From contig VJWM01000253.1 of NCBI GenBank assembly GCA_010909165.1, forward strand, positions 1 to 64,000: DNA of 64,000 nucleotides, written 5' to 3'. Both the position numbers and the translations under genes were made by a program. Positions 1-10,933 of the stretch are shown one piece after another; position 1 is the first letter of the stretch; each line of letters opens with the position of its first letter. The DNA comes from Anthoceros angustus (Eukaryota; Streptophyta; Anthocerotopsida; Anthocerotales; Anthocerotaceae). Under the pieces are notes generated by a model that worked only from the letters and a program-made list of their open reading frames with translations, did not search any database and had not been told where the DNA came from.

Positions 1-1440
1 TGTTTCAAAAGGGATGTATGAGTGGATTGCATATGTACCGGACCGCAAAATGGACTCGTCCTTCATGGGTAAGTACGAGGGACTCTCATGGTAGATGAAC
101 CACGGAAAACAAGCGCTTTACCAAAGTTAGTACTACCGAACGTTAGACAGACAGCCCGAACCATGCCGGGTTATCATGGCCGATCCAGCTCAACGAAACT
201 GGATCCACACCAATTTCGTGCCCGGATAAATATGTACTGTAACCCTAACAAGATTTCATGAACTCGCAAGTTGCGACTTACCAAAAGGATGCGAGTTCGG
301 GCAACACTGTGGGAGATATGATGAACCCTCTTCCGCTTTGGACCCCTCTTGCCCTTCACCTCCACATCCGGCATTCGGAGGAAGGGTGTCCTCAACATCT
401 TCCTCAACATCTTCATCACGAGGAAGTTCTTTGAAACTCGCACCACCAAGTAAGACACCGCACTCGTGGCAACACAATCTCCAATGTCGACGGACTCCAA
501 ATCCAGCTGCTCACACTGCCAAGATGGGTAGGCTTGCTTCTCACAAGGGTTCTCGCATTTGCACTTCACATGTCGCATTTAAATTTGCCCACATTGTTGG
601 CTTTTTACTGTGGTACACCGCTAACCGCGTGTTGGTCTGTCTCACCGCTTGGGCGATCCCTACGGTCTCAGCCCTCATCATGTTCCACCACCATCGTGGT
701 TAGCGGCGAGGGTAACCACCATGTCCGCATCCGGAAATCCTTATTGTTGCTGTGATTGCAGGGCGCGACTCTTGCATGGGTCATACATCGCCCATAACGC
801 CCGGCATAGACCCAGCTGATCGCCTCACTGCGGCGCCCTTCCTCAATGTCCGATTCAGACTCCACCTGCCCCTCACATTTCAAGGCCTCCTCATCCGAGG
901 CATCTTCATCGAGACCGTCCTTGTACCATGACTCCCGCCCCAACATCACCATCGACCCAGAGCAAGCGGCGGCCTTTGCCATCGCAGTGGCGACGGGTTT
1001 TGGGCCGCCCCAATGTCCGGGCGGTGTGCACACGCCACGCTTGCTGGCCGTGGTGTGAACCTGCTACTCCAGGCTCTTCCATGGCCATCGGCCCGCCACC
1101 GCGCGCTCCATCTCGCCTTTCCCACCGCCCGTTGCGCCCGCGAGTATCCCCATGCCCGCTTGAAGCCCGTTTTGTCGGCTCTTCATTCTCGCTTGAACAC
1201 ACGACATATGTCACGTGATGCTTTAACATTCCGCCATGCGCCTTCAATCCCGGGTGACGGTCCAAGAAAAGCGGCACCACTTCCATGTTCTTGTCAAGTA
1301 CAACCAACTTTGGGTCCGACCGGTCATCCCCTCCACGGTTGCCTCCACGGATTTCCGCAACCATTGCGATCGCCGCCAAGCGCCGAGTGTCCTTGTTCGC
1401 CTCGCGCAGCCTCGATCTTCGCGATTTTGGCATCCGGACC
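1..1440 (-). other. unassigned coding-like remnant (minus strand)
   Basis: The minus strand has three partly open stretches (906-1433, 668-1033 and 174-578) that run in the same direction and could be one broken reading frame. Visible properties are a strongly acidic segment (DGLDEDASDEEA near 880-915), a second acidic run (DEDVEEDVEDT near 385-420) and a Cys-rich bit (KCKCENPC near 555-575). The first stretch is Arg/Gly rich. I recognise no domain. It may be a degraded gene or transposon ORF, or chance open frame in GC-rich DNA. No start, splice site or partner gene could be chosen with confidence. Confidence 0.2.
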
Positions 1441-2849
1441 CATGGTTGGTTGTGATTAACAAGAGCACCGAAACGAAGGCATGCCTATAGCTACACTTGC
1501 AGCTCACATGGGACACAACGCATCTGCGAGGAGTGTGCACCCTTACCCTATATCCCAGACTCCAAATGAGGGCGATGTGGCGTCAATCCTCCTCCTCCCG
1601 CTTGCGCCCAAGTGTGTCCTAGTTGTAACGTGGTAAGTTCTCCGGTCTCCCTAGAATTCGTGGTCGCGATCGATCGCTCCACCGTCCGGACGTGGTTCTC
1701 AGCCTATGATGGCTTTTTAGGGTTTGGGCGAACTCAGAGGCGAGTCAGCTGCGGCCCACCGCGTTCCGCCCTTAGATGATTTTTGCCGCAAGACGATGTG
1801 TATTTAAGGTAATGTATCCTTGTACCATGGGAACGGCTCAACAGCAGTCCCGGCCGCACAGATCGTAAACCCAAAGGCCAAGGACCCCTACCTACTAGTG
1901 CTTGTCCTTGTCCTTCGAAAATTTCCTACGCGCAATGTTCCCAAGTAATATAAGGTAAGTCACATGGAAACACCTAAACCCAAGGACCCTAATCCGGCTT
2001 ACAAGGCACTCATGGAACTACGGCCTGAGGGTTCTTTATCAAGCCTTGACCACTCAAGCCTGTCATCTTTGACCACTCGAGTTACATAGAAGCACGAGCC
2101 CGGCAACGCATCATTCCGATGCCGTTGACCGTAGCAAACGCCTGCTTGATCAAGACACGTGGCGCAGCCTTTGGCTGTTTAGGCCATAAGAAGAGGCCAC
2201 CGCCGAGGCCTCTTCTCATCGTCGGATGCGACTTATCTTTGAAGGAGGTGATTCTGATTAGCCCTCGCGATTCGGAGATTGAGCGCAGACACGGTGAGCA
2301 TGTTGCCTTCGTCCGCAACAAAGTCGCGACTCCCCAAACCTAATCGGGCATTTCGATGGTCACATGTGTTTGGTTGGTTTGTGGTTGTGATTAACAAGCA
2401 TCGATGGCAGACCAAGTGTGGTCTCCGAGATGGGTGGCTGAGTACACCGCTGCTGCGAGGCCACCATCCGCGCCACCTTTGAACACGCATGGGCGGGCGG
2501 GTCAACTCCCCACGCGACACCATCGTGACCGCGGAAGATGCCCAGAGAATTGTTCAGATGTCCGGATGCGGAGTTCCTAGAATTCGACGCCGTTCATGGT
2601 AGTGGGCCGTTGCCTTTCGGAGATAGATTCGATGCTCGAATTGATGCCTGTGCCATGGACTCCGGATTCTCCAATGGGTGGCCGGCGAGATACCATGAGG
2701 CTTCGTGGATGCCATAAAGGCGCTTTGGCCCAAACCCCCATTAGTGTGAACATGAAAGTTTTCAATCGTGGTTTGTGGCAAACCCCGAACGGACGAAAAG
2801 GCCATGTTGTAATCCAATTAATAACTTAGTAAAAGACACATTGCATGTG
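1441..2849. other. no gene recognised
   Basis: I see no recognisable coding region, RNA gene or mobile element here. The 16-mer GGTTGTGATTAACAAG occurs twice, at 1448-1463 and 2383-2398, each time just after GC-rich sequence of similar flavour, so part of this stretch may be an old local duplication. Short open frames on both strands look like chance. Confidence 0.3.
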
Positions 2850-3280
2850 TCATATATGCCCGTAGTGATCCCATACGGAAATTCTACAATATAAAAATAA
2901 ATCCGTTGTAAATCAAGGCGTGTAGGGTTTAGAACTGCTGCTTAGTAAATAAGACCCTTAGAAAAAGGTAAACGCCTGCTGTAACACAAGGTTGTAGTAA
3001 AAATGGATTCCTTTGTAAAACCCCTATAGTAATTTCTACTATAGTAAAGTCCTCCATCTTGTTCTCAACCTCAATTGCCCCTTTTCAACGGACTTTCGCC
3101 ACCGCCACGCCATCGTATTGAGTCGTGGCGAAACCCCACCGTAGTAAAACAACGCAACCCATGTTGTAAAGTCTAGGGCTATACTCCAAAAAATAATTGG
3201 CCCGTAAACCCCGTAGTAAAACGATAAAGTGCTCCACCTCTCATCTCCATAAATCGTAGGTTAGTAAAGGCATGGTTTCG
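2850..3280. repeat. GTAGTAAA-rich noncoding tract
   Basis: An AT-rich stretch in which TAGTAAA or TTGTAAA words recur at irregular 20-60 bp spacing (for example near 2907, 2996, 3015, 3026, 3043, 3142, 3165, 3210 and 3262). The same words form a tighter array at about 21.09-21.36 kb. There is no coding potential. It may be a decayed satellite or part of an unrecognised noncoding repeat. Confidence 0.4.
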
Positions 3281-3824
3281 TTGTAGTGAGAAGAGCACCC
3301 CGGTAGCCCAATCCATCGCCATACACGTATGGAGACAAGCATATCGGAGACACACAAGCCAAAGTTGAGGAAATCAAAGGCATTGGACAAAGAATGGTTT
3401 CTAACCTGTGCAAGTGAGCTGTGAAGATGGGGCAATATGGACACCCTTGTTGAAGTTGTGGGTTACAGCTACCTGGGGCTCGCCCAATCAACAAGAGCGG
3501 ATGGGTATTGTAAAATTGGAGATGGACACATTGCATCCGGAGGTGCAAGTGCTCGCATCAAGACCCTATGGCGTTGATAATTTGCCGCACACCCCATGAT
3601 TACAAGGTGTTCCTCTTCGGATAGATGGCTTTGCCAAGAAATGTGAACCAAAGGAGCTGGCAATGCATTCGAGAAAGCCTACGCTGAAACTGTCATTGCC
3701 ACTTAGGCCTTCAAATTCACTGCACCTTTCCTCCCCATCCCGACATCCGACATTTCAACACTATTGTTTGCAGCCGTGAAGACTGTTTCTGATGCCTCTG
3801 GGTCATCACAGTCCGTGATTAATC

Positions 3825-4190
3825 ATGGAGGGAGATGTCTCAAGAACAAGATGTGCACCGCCTCGAGTTCGCACTGAGGACCGACCTCCTCATGTTGATG
3901 CGAGAGTGGGCCCTTCCGACGAGGAAGATGGCCCTATACCGATGTACTCGGACAATGGATGGACGGGTCCGGCGGAAGATGCACGAAGGCGGATATCATC
4001 ATGGACTTTCCGCCGAACCTCCGGCAGCCTGCAAGCGACATACGCCGGGATGACCGACGAGGAGGGAGGGAGGGCGGATGCCGCCTCCATGCGTGAATTG
4101 GGCACCCCAAGTGTCATTGGTTTTGCCCCGCCGGACAAGCCGAAGAAGGCGCATGCCCCGACGTGCCTTCATGGGAAAGCGCACCCATGA
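3825..4190 (+). pseudogene. open frame of unknown function, possible 5' exon of the 4471-7040 model
   Basis: A 121-codon plus-strand frame opening with ATG. It is rich in Asp, Glu, Arg and Pro, with an acidic patch (GPSDEEDGPIPMYSD) at residues 29-43. It lies 280 bp upstream of, and in the same direction as, the open frames that flank the intron at 5537-5926, so it could be an upstream exon of the same gene. I recognise no domain, and the next 280 bp contain stops in every frame unless spliced or frameshifted. Chance ORF is a real alternative. Confidence 0.25.
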
Positions 4191-4470
4191 CATATGGAGA
4201 CGCGGTGAACCGGAGCAACCAAGGGTGGAGTGGGAACAAAGATGTGCCGGTCGGGAGGAAGGGGCAGTGGGCATGCACCGCCGAAAAAAGCGGTGCGGAT
4301 AGTTAGATGCACGCCATGTTATTGTGGTGGTGCCCGAGTTTCTCGGATGTTACAGGAGAAAGCACCTTCCGCAGATGTGATCAGCGTATGGGGAACCAGC
4401 GATACCATGGGGAGGAAGAAAGGCACAATGATGGGGGCCATCCGCCATCCAAGATATTCCTACACTTCAT

Positions 4471-7040
4471 GTGTCGATCGATGAAGAAAGGTTGAGGCGT
4501 GCGTTGGATGACGATTATTTGACCGTTAGAGAAGCCGTGACATGGAAGAAAGTGGTTAAACCGCTCGTTAAGCCGGAATACTTGAGACCCTTCTTTCCGA
4601 CTCTGCATGCCCGGATCCGAAAAGTGGACGAGGCTTGGACGAACTACCAGCTGTGGTGATTTCAAAGGGAGAATCGAGGAAGGAGTCTTGCCTCTCTTTG
4701 CATGATTGATCCGGCTGAATGCAATGATATCAAGTCGCTGGATTGGCGAAGTTCGTAAAAATATGTGATGGGAGTGCTTGGAGGAAACCATACATATGCT
4801 ATGCACCTTGCGGACATATCACCGGGAAGGCAAGCCTCCAAAGGGATTGAGGCTCATGTGTATTGTGGTCGACTATTAGGAAATGAGAGTCTTAGCCCAC
4901 CACACACCATGTCCGACAAGAGGCGGAAGATGAATTTTATTGAGCGGTGAGGTATTTGAGAGACGAGCTGCAAATCGCGAAGAGGGATGGTGTCAACATG
5001 ACCATGAATCGAAATTCAACTTGTACAAGGTGCTTGACCGACGACGATTTAAGGGAATGAGGACAAGCAAAGATAAATGTAATAAGGTAGACAGGACCCA
5101 CATTCTATGCATCTCGTTGGAAGGCAAAGTGTGGGCGAATGTGGACAAGATATTCAACAAGTGGGAGTCCATGGAGTTGCCGAATAAAGCAAACATGCAT
5201 GTTGTACAAGCAAGAAGAGCAAGGGCAAACGTAAAGTCACATGACCAAGGGGGATGGCGCATTGTTGAAGCCTAAAGAGATGCAAGGCAAGCCTTGGAGG
5301 AGTTTTCAAGGCATCCCACAGGAAAGTGGGCAACAAATGTTGATAAGTGCAACAGAGAAGGTTTTGAGCTTCGGACCTCAATGGGATGGCGAAGGAAATC
5401 ACCGAGGAAGAAGTTTCATGTGATTCGGTGGCGATGGCCAAAGCACTTGGGGTGACTCATTCGACCAAGTCCGCAAGAATATCCTCAACACTCTGACGAG
5501 GTCATCGCAAGATTTCAAACGGCGTTTGAGGGAAAGGTAGGTGTCTTTATCCTCCATTCGTAGCGAGGGCGCGCATCGCGCCACTCTCGGTTGCTTTCCT
5601 TGAGGGGGCCGGGGGGGCGCCGCATGCGCCCGTCCATTCGGAGCAACGAGGGCGGCGGCGGGCGCGGCGCGCCCGTGCTCCTCGCGCCGTTCGAATGGGA
5701 GCGATGACGGGCGCGGCATGCGGCGCCCGGTCAACGATTCTCCAAGTCGTGATAGACTTGAGGACTCTAATGGCGCCGGCATGCCGCCCCATCCTCCCTC
5801 CCATTCGAGAAGGTCTAGAATGGCGCGGCATGCGGCGCCCTCATTGCCCTTCCAGTATATGCCTTTGTCCTGTGAATGTCCTTCCATTGAATCCGTTATA
5901 TTGACATAATCTTTTGTCGTTTACAGCAAGTAAAGGATGTGGATGACCTGAAGAAACTACCAGACACTTTTCAAGCTTTTGTGCTTGAAGTGCACACTTG
6001 GAAAGGCTTGGAGGATGAGCAGAGGGCTATGGCGGACATGGACATGGAAGAAGGCCTGCAATCTTTCACAGTTCCGACAACAGAGAATATTGTGAAGTAC
6101 CAGTTATGGCAAGGGATATCGTTGACATGAGGGGCTTCTTGATTCGGAAATACACATTGATGGTCATGGATGTGCCCGAGGATTTAACAAGGGAAAACAT
6201 GATGTCACTATGGGCCGTGATACGGTTTTCCATGCTTTCCATGATATGACAAGTTGCGATGAGATACGGATGATAGTCATGCACGGTGTGGAGGAGCACC
6301 ACGGTGAGGGAGGCAATGCGGAAGTGGTGCAGGGAGGGTTGGTGTCATTTGTATGGGACAAGACTAATATGCGAGCGACCTAGCTCGGAATACATTACGA
6401 TTGGGTGGGGCTTAACGCACACAGTTGGCCAAAATTTCCATGCTCCCCAATAATGTCCAGGTTCCTTCAACAACGGACGCGGTCATTGGGCATGACACGC
6501 CGTGAAGAAGGCTATACACATCCTCGATTGGTGGTGTGTTATCGAGGCCATTGGGCACGATGATGAGAATCATCAAAAACTTCTCAAGGAGGAGATTGGA
6601 TTTTAGACGCGTGCGAAGTGGATCGACAACGATGGTCGCTCTCCTATGCGGTCGGAATTGCATTCTGGATGTGGACAACGCTGCGCGAGTTCATACATCG
6701 GAGGATCCATGGATATGAAGTTTTGTCGGACGCCGATGAGGAGTTGACCCACGAGCCTCACCGCCGGGGTCCAACTCAGTTCTGGGCTAAAGAAGTGACA
6801 TTGTCGGAAAAAGGTTTGTCACAAGCTCAAGTTGTTTCTTTGGGGTCTTCCAGGAGGAAAGCGCCGACTGTAGAGATCCTTGACGTTGGGCAGCAAACAT
6901 TGGACACAGTGTGGCCTCCAACAGACAAGCCATCAGGTTGTGGAGGTGGCTCCTCGGACACAGGAAATATCATGGAGGAGAACGACAACTTTGAAGACCC
7001 AGATCATGCGTCTGAAGACCGTAGAAGTAGTCATGGATAG
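4471..7040 (+). pseudogene. possible spliced gene or transposon gene of unknown function
   Basis: A run of plus-strand open frames at 4471-4659, 4940-5275, 5455-5536, 5927-6130, 6129-6382 and 6618-7040 that cannot all be joined without frameshifts. The best support is the pair around 5537-5926. The frame ending DEVIARFQTAFEGK at 5536 continues in the same phase after a GT..AG intron as QVKDVDDLKKLPDTFQAFVL at 5927, followed by acidic ADMDMEEGLQSF. Downstream, 6618-7040 holds a hydrophilic tail. Amino-acid use (Lys, Glu and Asp rich, few prolines) looks like real protein, unlike the shadow frames. I recognise no family; a host gene or a DNA-transposon gene are both possible. As read it is broken by several stops and frame changes. 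Confidence 0.35.
5537..5926 (+). other. candidate GT-AG intron with GC-rich inverted repeats
   Basis: The 390-bp segment starts GTAGGTGTC after GGAAAG and ends TCGTTTACAG before CAAG. Removing it keeps the reading frame open in phase 0 on both sides. The last 45 bases are AT/pyrimidine rich as expected of a plant acceptor, but 5560-5860 is very GC-rich and holds four versions of a GCGCGGCATGCGGCGCCC-like word (near 5611, 5708, 5771 and 5822) in both orientations, with CCATTCG / CGAATGG next to them. An insertion of a small GC-rich palindromic element into an intron would explain this. Confidence 0.45.
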
Positions 7041-7379
7041 CGTGTAGGTGCCTGAGTCCGCCTTGTTTTGGCCGTCGTAGTAGGTAGTATGATTTCTTTG
7101 TTTCATGGGTTGAAAGTTTTATGTGTAACGATTTGCGAGCGGAGGCGGCAGGCATCACCTTCCTCAAAAGCCTTTTAACTTACGTCCAAAACGCCTATTT
7201 CAAGGCAACCACCATAACTAGAGGCGTTTCTCGAACTAATGCGTGAAATTGCATTGAGATGACATAACACCCATCCCTTAGAATCAAATCATGCTTAATC
7301 ATGCATTATAGGTATCAAGATTTGAACATGAGGGTTTCGATTTGCGGAAGAGGGTTTTATTCCGCTTCAAATATTATGG
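7041..7379. other. no feature recognised
   Basis: Sequence between the possible gene and the CA-rich tract. AT content rises here. If the upstream gene is real this would hold its 3' UTR, but I see no diagnostic signal. Confidence 0.25.
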
Positions 7380-7810
7380 TGTTCATCCACAACACCAACA
7401 CATCCACCACATCACACTGCAAACGAGCTCCACCTACTCCATGACATCACCAATCCGTCCACCTTGTCACCATGCCATCATCCACATCACCAACGCATCA
7501 ATCAACAAGATAGCGAGACCACCACATCACCGGTCTCGCACATCATCCGCGTCCACTAAAATCACCGACCACCCCAATACGCGGCAAAGCAACACAACAC
7601 CCCGTCCTCCCACACCAAACTGGGGCCGGCCTTGCCCCAAACATAACGAGGCTGCGAGATCAACATCACCAATCAGCCCAAACCATCACAAGGCCATACG
7701 GGGCATCACATAGCCCTTTACGCTCCAACACCAATCATCCCCATATCACCGTCCCTAAATCACAACACCGGATGCACGAGAAGCCTCGTGAACACCCCAA
7801 TACCATCATG
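7380..7810 (+). repeat. G-poor, CA/CATCAC-rich low-complexity tract
   Basis: Over about 430 bp the plus strand is strongly depleted of G and dominated by CATCAC, CACCA and CCACAC words (for example CATCCACCACATCACACTGC near 7408). The open frame 7342-7713 here is His/Thr/Pro/Ser rich and looks like a by-product of composition. No repeat unit of fixed length is visible. Confidence 0.45.
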
Positions 7811-9029
7811 CCCAAGAGTCAAACCACGAATTTGGAAGGTAGTGGTACATAACGCCATGCAGTGAAGTACAAACAAGCATGGAAGGTGAGGGGGCACAGA
7901 AGGTTCGCACTCACAACACAAGCATGGAATCCGATTCTGACATATTCATCTCACAGAAGTATCCAAGAAGTGGATGATGTGCTGGTCAAAATGTTTGGTC
8001 GATGCGTGGCGCTTGGTGTCCTTTGTGTTGGAGGAAGGTCGAGGCGAGCTCGAGTGCGAATCTTGGCTTTCACATCATCAGATCACATCGGACCTAAGCT
8101 TCCTTCCGGACCGCACCACATACCTTGGCCGACAATCCTTCCCACCATAATTTGCTGGATCGGATGCTTCCGACTCACACCAATGTGCTTGGCGTGTAGA
8201 ATCAGATGGTCATCGGACCGGCGACAAAATGATATTCAGGCGTATTTACGGCTCGCGGTGATCGCCGACTGAACATCCTTCAAATTCTTACATCTGTGCT
8301 CATATTCCTCATGAGAGCGATAAACAACTCTTCATCTTTCCCGATCGATTGCGGGGGTCGAAAGTCCTTGACGAGAGAGCTCTTCAAAAGTACTATAGAT
8401 CTCACGGCGACATTGCGAGAACTCACTTGTCATCCATAAAATTGCTCTCAAGCTCCTTGCTAGTTCTTTGGCGGCGAGATTGTGCGGTATCAACCCCAAC
8501 GACCTTGAAATAACGCGTTGCATCGCGCGCGGAACCGCACTCGGCTTGTGGAGGTGGAGGCGATGTTCTTCTTGCACCGGTGCCTACTATGTCCACCGGT
8601 TCATTCTGTTTTGCCGTTCTCGCGGCTTACGCCAAAGCCTCTCCAGCGCTTCCTCTGTCAATCGTTGACTACAAGGAGGCGGGCCATCATGGCGAGAACC
8701 ACCCCAATCGGGCTTGAGAAACTTCCGTCACAAGTCGGCTATTCGCACAATCGGCGATACACAATCCATGCGGAAACCTTGCCACACAACGCCAGCGGAC
8801 TTCCCGCCTGCCCTCCTCTCCGAGGCATTTGCACGGTATCGTGCGGATGTCGTCTCCACCTGCGAGAGCAAGCTTTTCACATCAATTGACAACATATGCC
8901 ATGAATGCATCCCAAAGCAAGACCCACCGTGTCCACAGTGACATCAGCGGGATAGCAGACAATGGGCGAAGGAAGTCGCGTTTGGTTATGCGATCGGTTC
9001 CGGTCTTCACAAGAAGCGAGGAAAACGGG
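7811..9029. other. unassigned stretch next to the truncated copia RT
   Basis: If the outer minus-strand copia were complete, its RNase H domain and 3' LTR would lie here. I find neither an RNase H motif nor a copy of its LTR (20384-20780). Short open frames on both strands give no recognisable domain. The element is therefore probably truncated at about 9030, or its distal part has decayed beyond recognition. Confidence 0.35.
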
Positions 9030-9038
9030 GCGCACATT

Positions 9039-9660
9039 TTATGTTCCAGCGGAGGTTCCTTCCGTGTGTAATTTTGAATTCGGTGACACGGTGGTCCATG
9101 TGACCAAATGACACAACCAGTTTTCTATCTTGCGTGCCACCAAAGCGTCGGACACCTTGAGAAAGCATAAATGAGTGGAACTTAGATACCACTCTGGTGC
9201 CTGTTTCAAACCATAAAGGCTCTTCCATAACACCGCACACCATTCTTGCCCTTCTCAACAAAACCTTCAAGGTTCTTGCATGTAGACTTCCTCTTGAAGG
9301 TCACCATGCAAGAATGCCGTCTTGACATCCATCATGCGAGTTCCATATCATTCGTGGCAAGCAAAGCAAGAACACATCGCAAAGTTGTCATTTTGACTAT
9401 TGGTGAGAAAATCTCATCAAAGTCAATGCACAGTTGTTGCTTGAAACCCTTAGCAACCAATCGTGCCTTGTACTTTGGTTTGCCATCAAGCGGTATGACC
9501 TTCATCTTGTACACCCATTTGCAGTAGTGCCTTCTTATCCCTAGGCAACGAACCAACTCCCAAGTTTGGTTCTTATGCACCGGTCATTCATTTACATGGC
9601 CTTCTCCCACTTCTCTTTGTTGCTCATTGACATAGCCTCGTTGTAAGAAGAGGGTTCCCC
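9039..9660 (-). pseudogene. pol: copia polyprotein fragment: connector and N-terminal half of reverse transcriptase
   Basis: Translated on the minus strand, 9660-9332 reads through the RVT_2 landmarks HKNQTWELV, KWVYKMK, KARLVAKGFKQQ, DFDEIFSPIVKMTTLR, and 9233-9180 through SLYGLKQAPEWY, all standard for the Ty1/copia reverse transcriptase. Just upstream of HKNQTWELV is the usual linker EPSSYNEAM...KEKWEKAM (9650-9590). RT would copy the element RNA into cDNA in the virus-like particle. At least two frame changes separate the blocks. The YVDD active-site block and RNase H are not seen below 9039, so the enzyme is incomplete. Confidence 0.82.
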
Positions 9661-9677
9661 ACAATCTGTCAGCATGA

Positions 9678-9682
9678 CATAA
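9678..9682. repeat. target-site duplication, left copy (CATAA)
   Basis: Five bases directly before the TGTTAAAACC start of the inner 5' LTR. The same CATAA is found at 17388-17392 at the other end. Counting only one copy keeps the outer element's minus-strand frame continuous into its EPSSYNEAM linker. Confidence 0.75.
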
Positions 9683-9870
9683 TGTTAAAACCCCGAGGGT
9701 TATTAGTAACCACGGGCACTAGTTACCTAGCTACCTAGATTAGGGTTATATATATAATGAAGGGTTGTGTAGTAATCTTTCAGGGTTTAGTATATAAGGA
9801 CACCTCTTTGTAAACTTATTATATAATTGTTGTTATCAAGTTTGCTGTCTCTCTCTAGCGGTTTACATCA
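9683..9870 (+). repeat. 5' LTR of inner copia
   Basis: Starts TGTTAAAACCCCGAGGG and ends TTTACATCA, directly before the primer site. It matches 17203-17390 almost base for base, with a few one-base indels. It contains TATATATATAA at 9747-9757 and TATATAAGG at 9791-9799; the latter is the better TATA box, with transcription then expected to start some 30 bases downstream. The exact 3' end (9867 or 9870) is uncertain. Confidence 0.88.
9791..9799 (+). promoter_or_regulatory. LTR TATA box (inner copia)
   Basis: TATATAAGG, conserved at 17311-17319 in the 3' LTR. Position within the LTR, followed by about 70 bases to the primer site, fits a short U3-R-U5 layout. Confidence 0.6.
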
Positions 9871-9881
9871 TGGTATCGAGC
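9871..9881 (+). other. primer binding site, initiator tRNA-Met type
   Basis: TGGTATCGAGC, one base short of the standard plant copia site TGGTATCAGAGC, immediately after the LTR. It would pair with the 3' end of initiator tRNA-Met to prime minus-strand DNA synthesis. Confidence 0.82.
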
Positions 9882-10933
9882 ACGTCGATATTTTATATTG
9901 CATAGATTTTCATGAAAGGTATCACTATTAAGAAGTGCGGGATGCGACAATGTGCATAATCTAATATGTCTACCATATATAGATCTTACATTATCGCCCT
10001 ACATTTCTCGAGTTTCTTTCCTTCATCAAAATAGCAAATTAGTTTTTAGTGCCAATTCCACGGATGGGAATTTCTTAATTTTCCATTGGCACACAAAAGC
10101 GTTTATTGCGCAATCTTGAGAGATGCGAGAATATATCTTTGGTGCAAAATGTCTCGTCGGAAGAAATAGGACAGTTTTCTTCAACTTTAGGGAAAGGGAT
10201 CGCGAGGCGTTCAACAAATTCCCACAATTCTCAAGTGACCGAGAACTTCAGGCCCAGCCCCAGGCGTCAAAGGCGCCAGTGCTCCAAATTATCACGACAT
10301 AGAAGTCAGTTAAGGATACCGCCTAGCGGACGGCGACACCCAAGCGATCGTGAACTCATCTAGGCACAACCGCGGTGGAAGCCTCCGGCTCACTTGCTTG
10401 TAGGTGCGATGAACCGATTGCTAACTTAGGAGACCTCCAAGTGATCTTTTACAGGGCATACGAGCCTTGAACACAATATCTTACAGGCAAATTTTCCGGA
10501 AATCAACGAGATTAAGGAACAATTGAGTGCCTTGGTTAAGAGATTCGGTGAGGATTTTGAGATTAGCGATGGCCCCATAGCCACGGCTGTCGGCGCACCA
10601 TCCATGACTGGCGGCGCCGCCCGATCACTTTGCTAAAATCTGCAACAAAGCAAAGGGAGATCCGAGCGTCGCGAGTAGGGTTTCTTCTGCATCTGCGAAG
10701 GGGCGGCAGCGTGAGCATCGATCTAAAGACGGGCTCTCCAAGCGGCAAGCAGGCGGGACTCCAAGCGGCACCAACCGCCGGTTCGTCCTTCAACCGCCCT
10801 CGACATCGTCGAATCCGTCTCGCCGACACACAAGCGGAGAAGGAACACTTTGCACGAAAACATGGCTGAAAATTAAGACACGGGCGATGGTGATGATCTT
10901 GGGCTCTCGGCGGAATCCAGAGTTTCTTGCGCG
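9882..10933 (+). pseudogene. leader and degraded N-terminal gag region of inner copia
   Basis: About 1 kb between the primer site and the better preserved gag frame. A plus-strand frame near 10495-10620 (NFPEINEIKEQLSALVKRFG) and another near 10795-10870 (ALDIVESVSPTHKRRRN) look like real protein with helical, charged character, broken by indels, so gag probably starts upstream of 10460. The first 500 bp have no clear frame and are probably untranslated leader. Confidence 0.45.

Noticed and set aside
5399-5887. 162-codon minus-strand frame across the intron
   Set aside because: It lies in GC-rich intron sequence and is opposite to the better supported plus-strand frame; no recognised domain.
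3825-7040. hAT, CACTA or MULE transposase
   Set aside because: Composition and setting would allow it, but no BED finger, DDE/D block, dimerisation motif or terminal repeats could be identified.
8332-8577. 81-codon minus-strand frame as RNase H of the outer copia
   Set aside because: No catalytic Asp/Glu pattern or TDADWA, EAEY or HIRE motif of copia RNase H is present.
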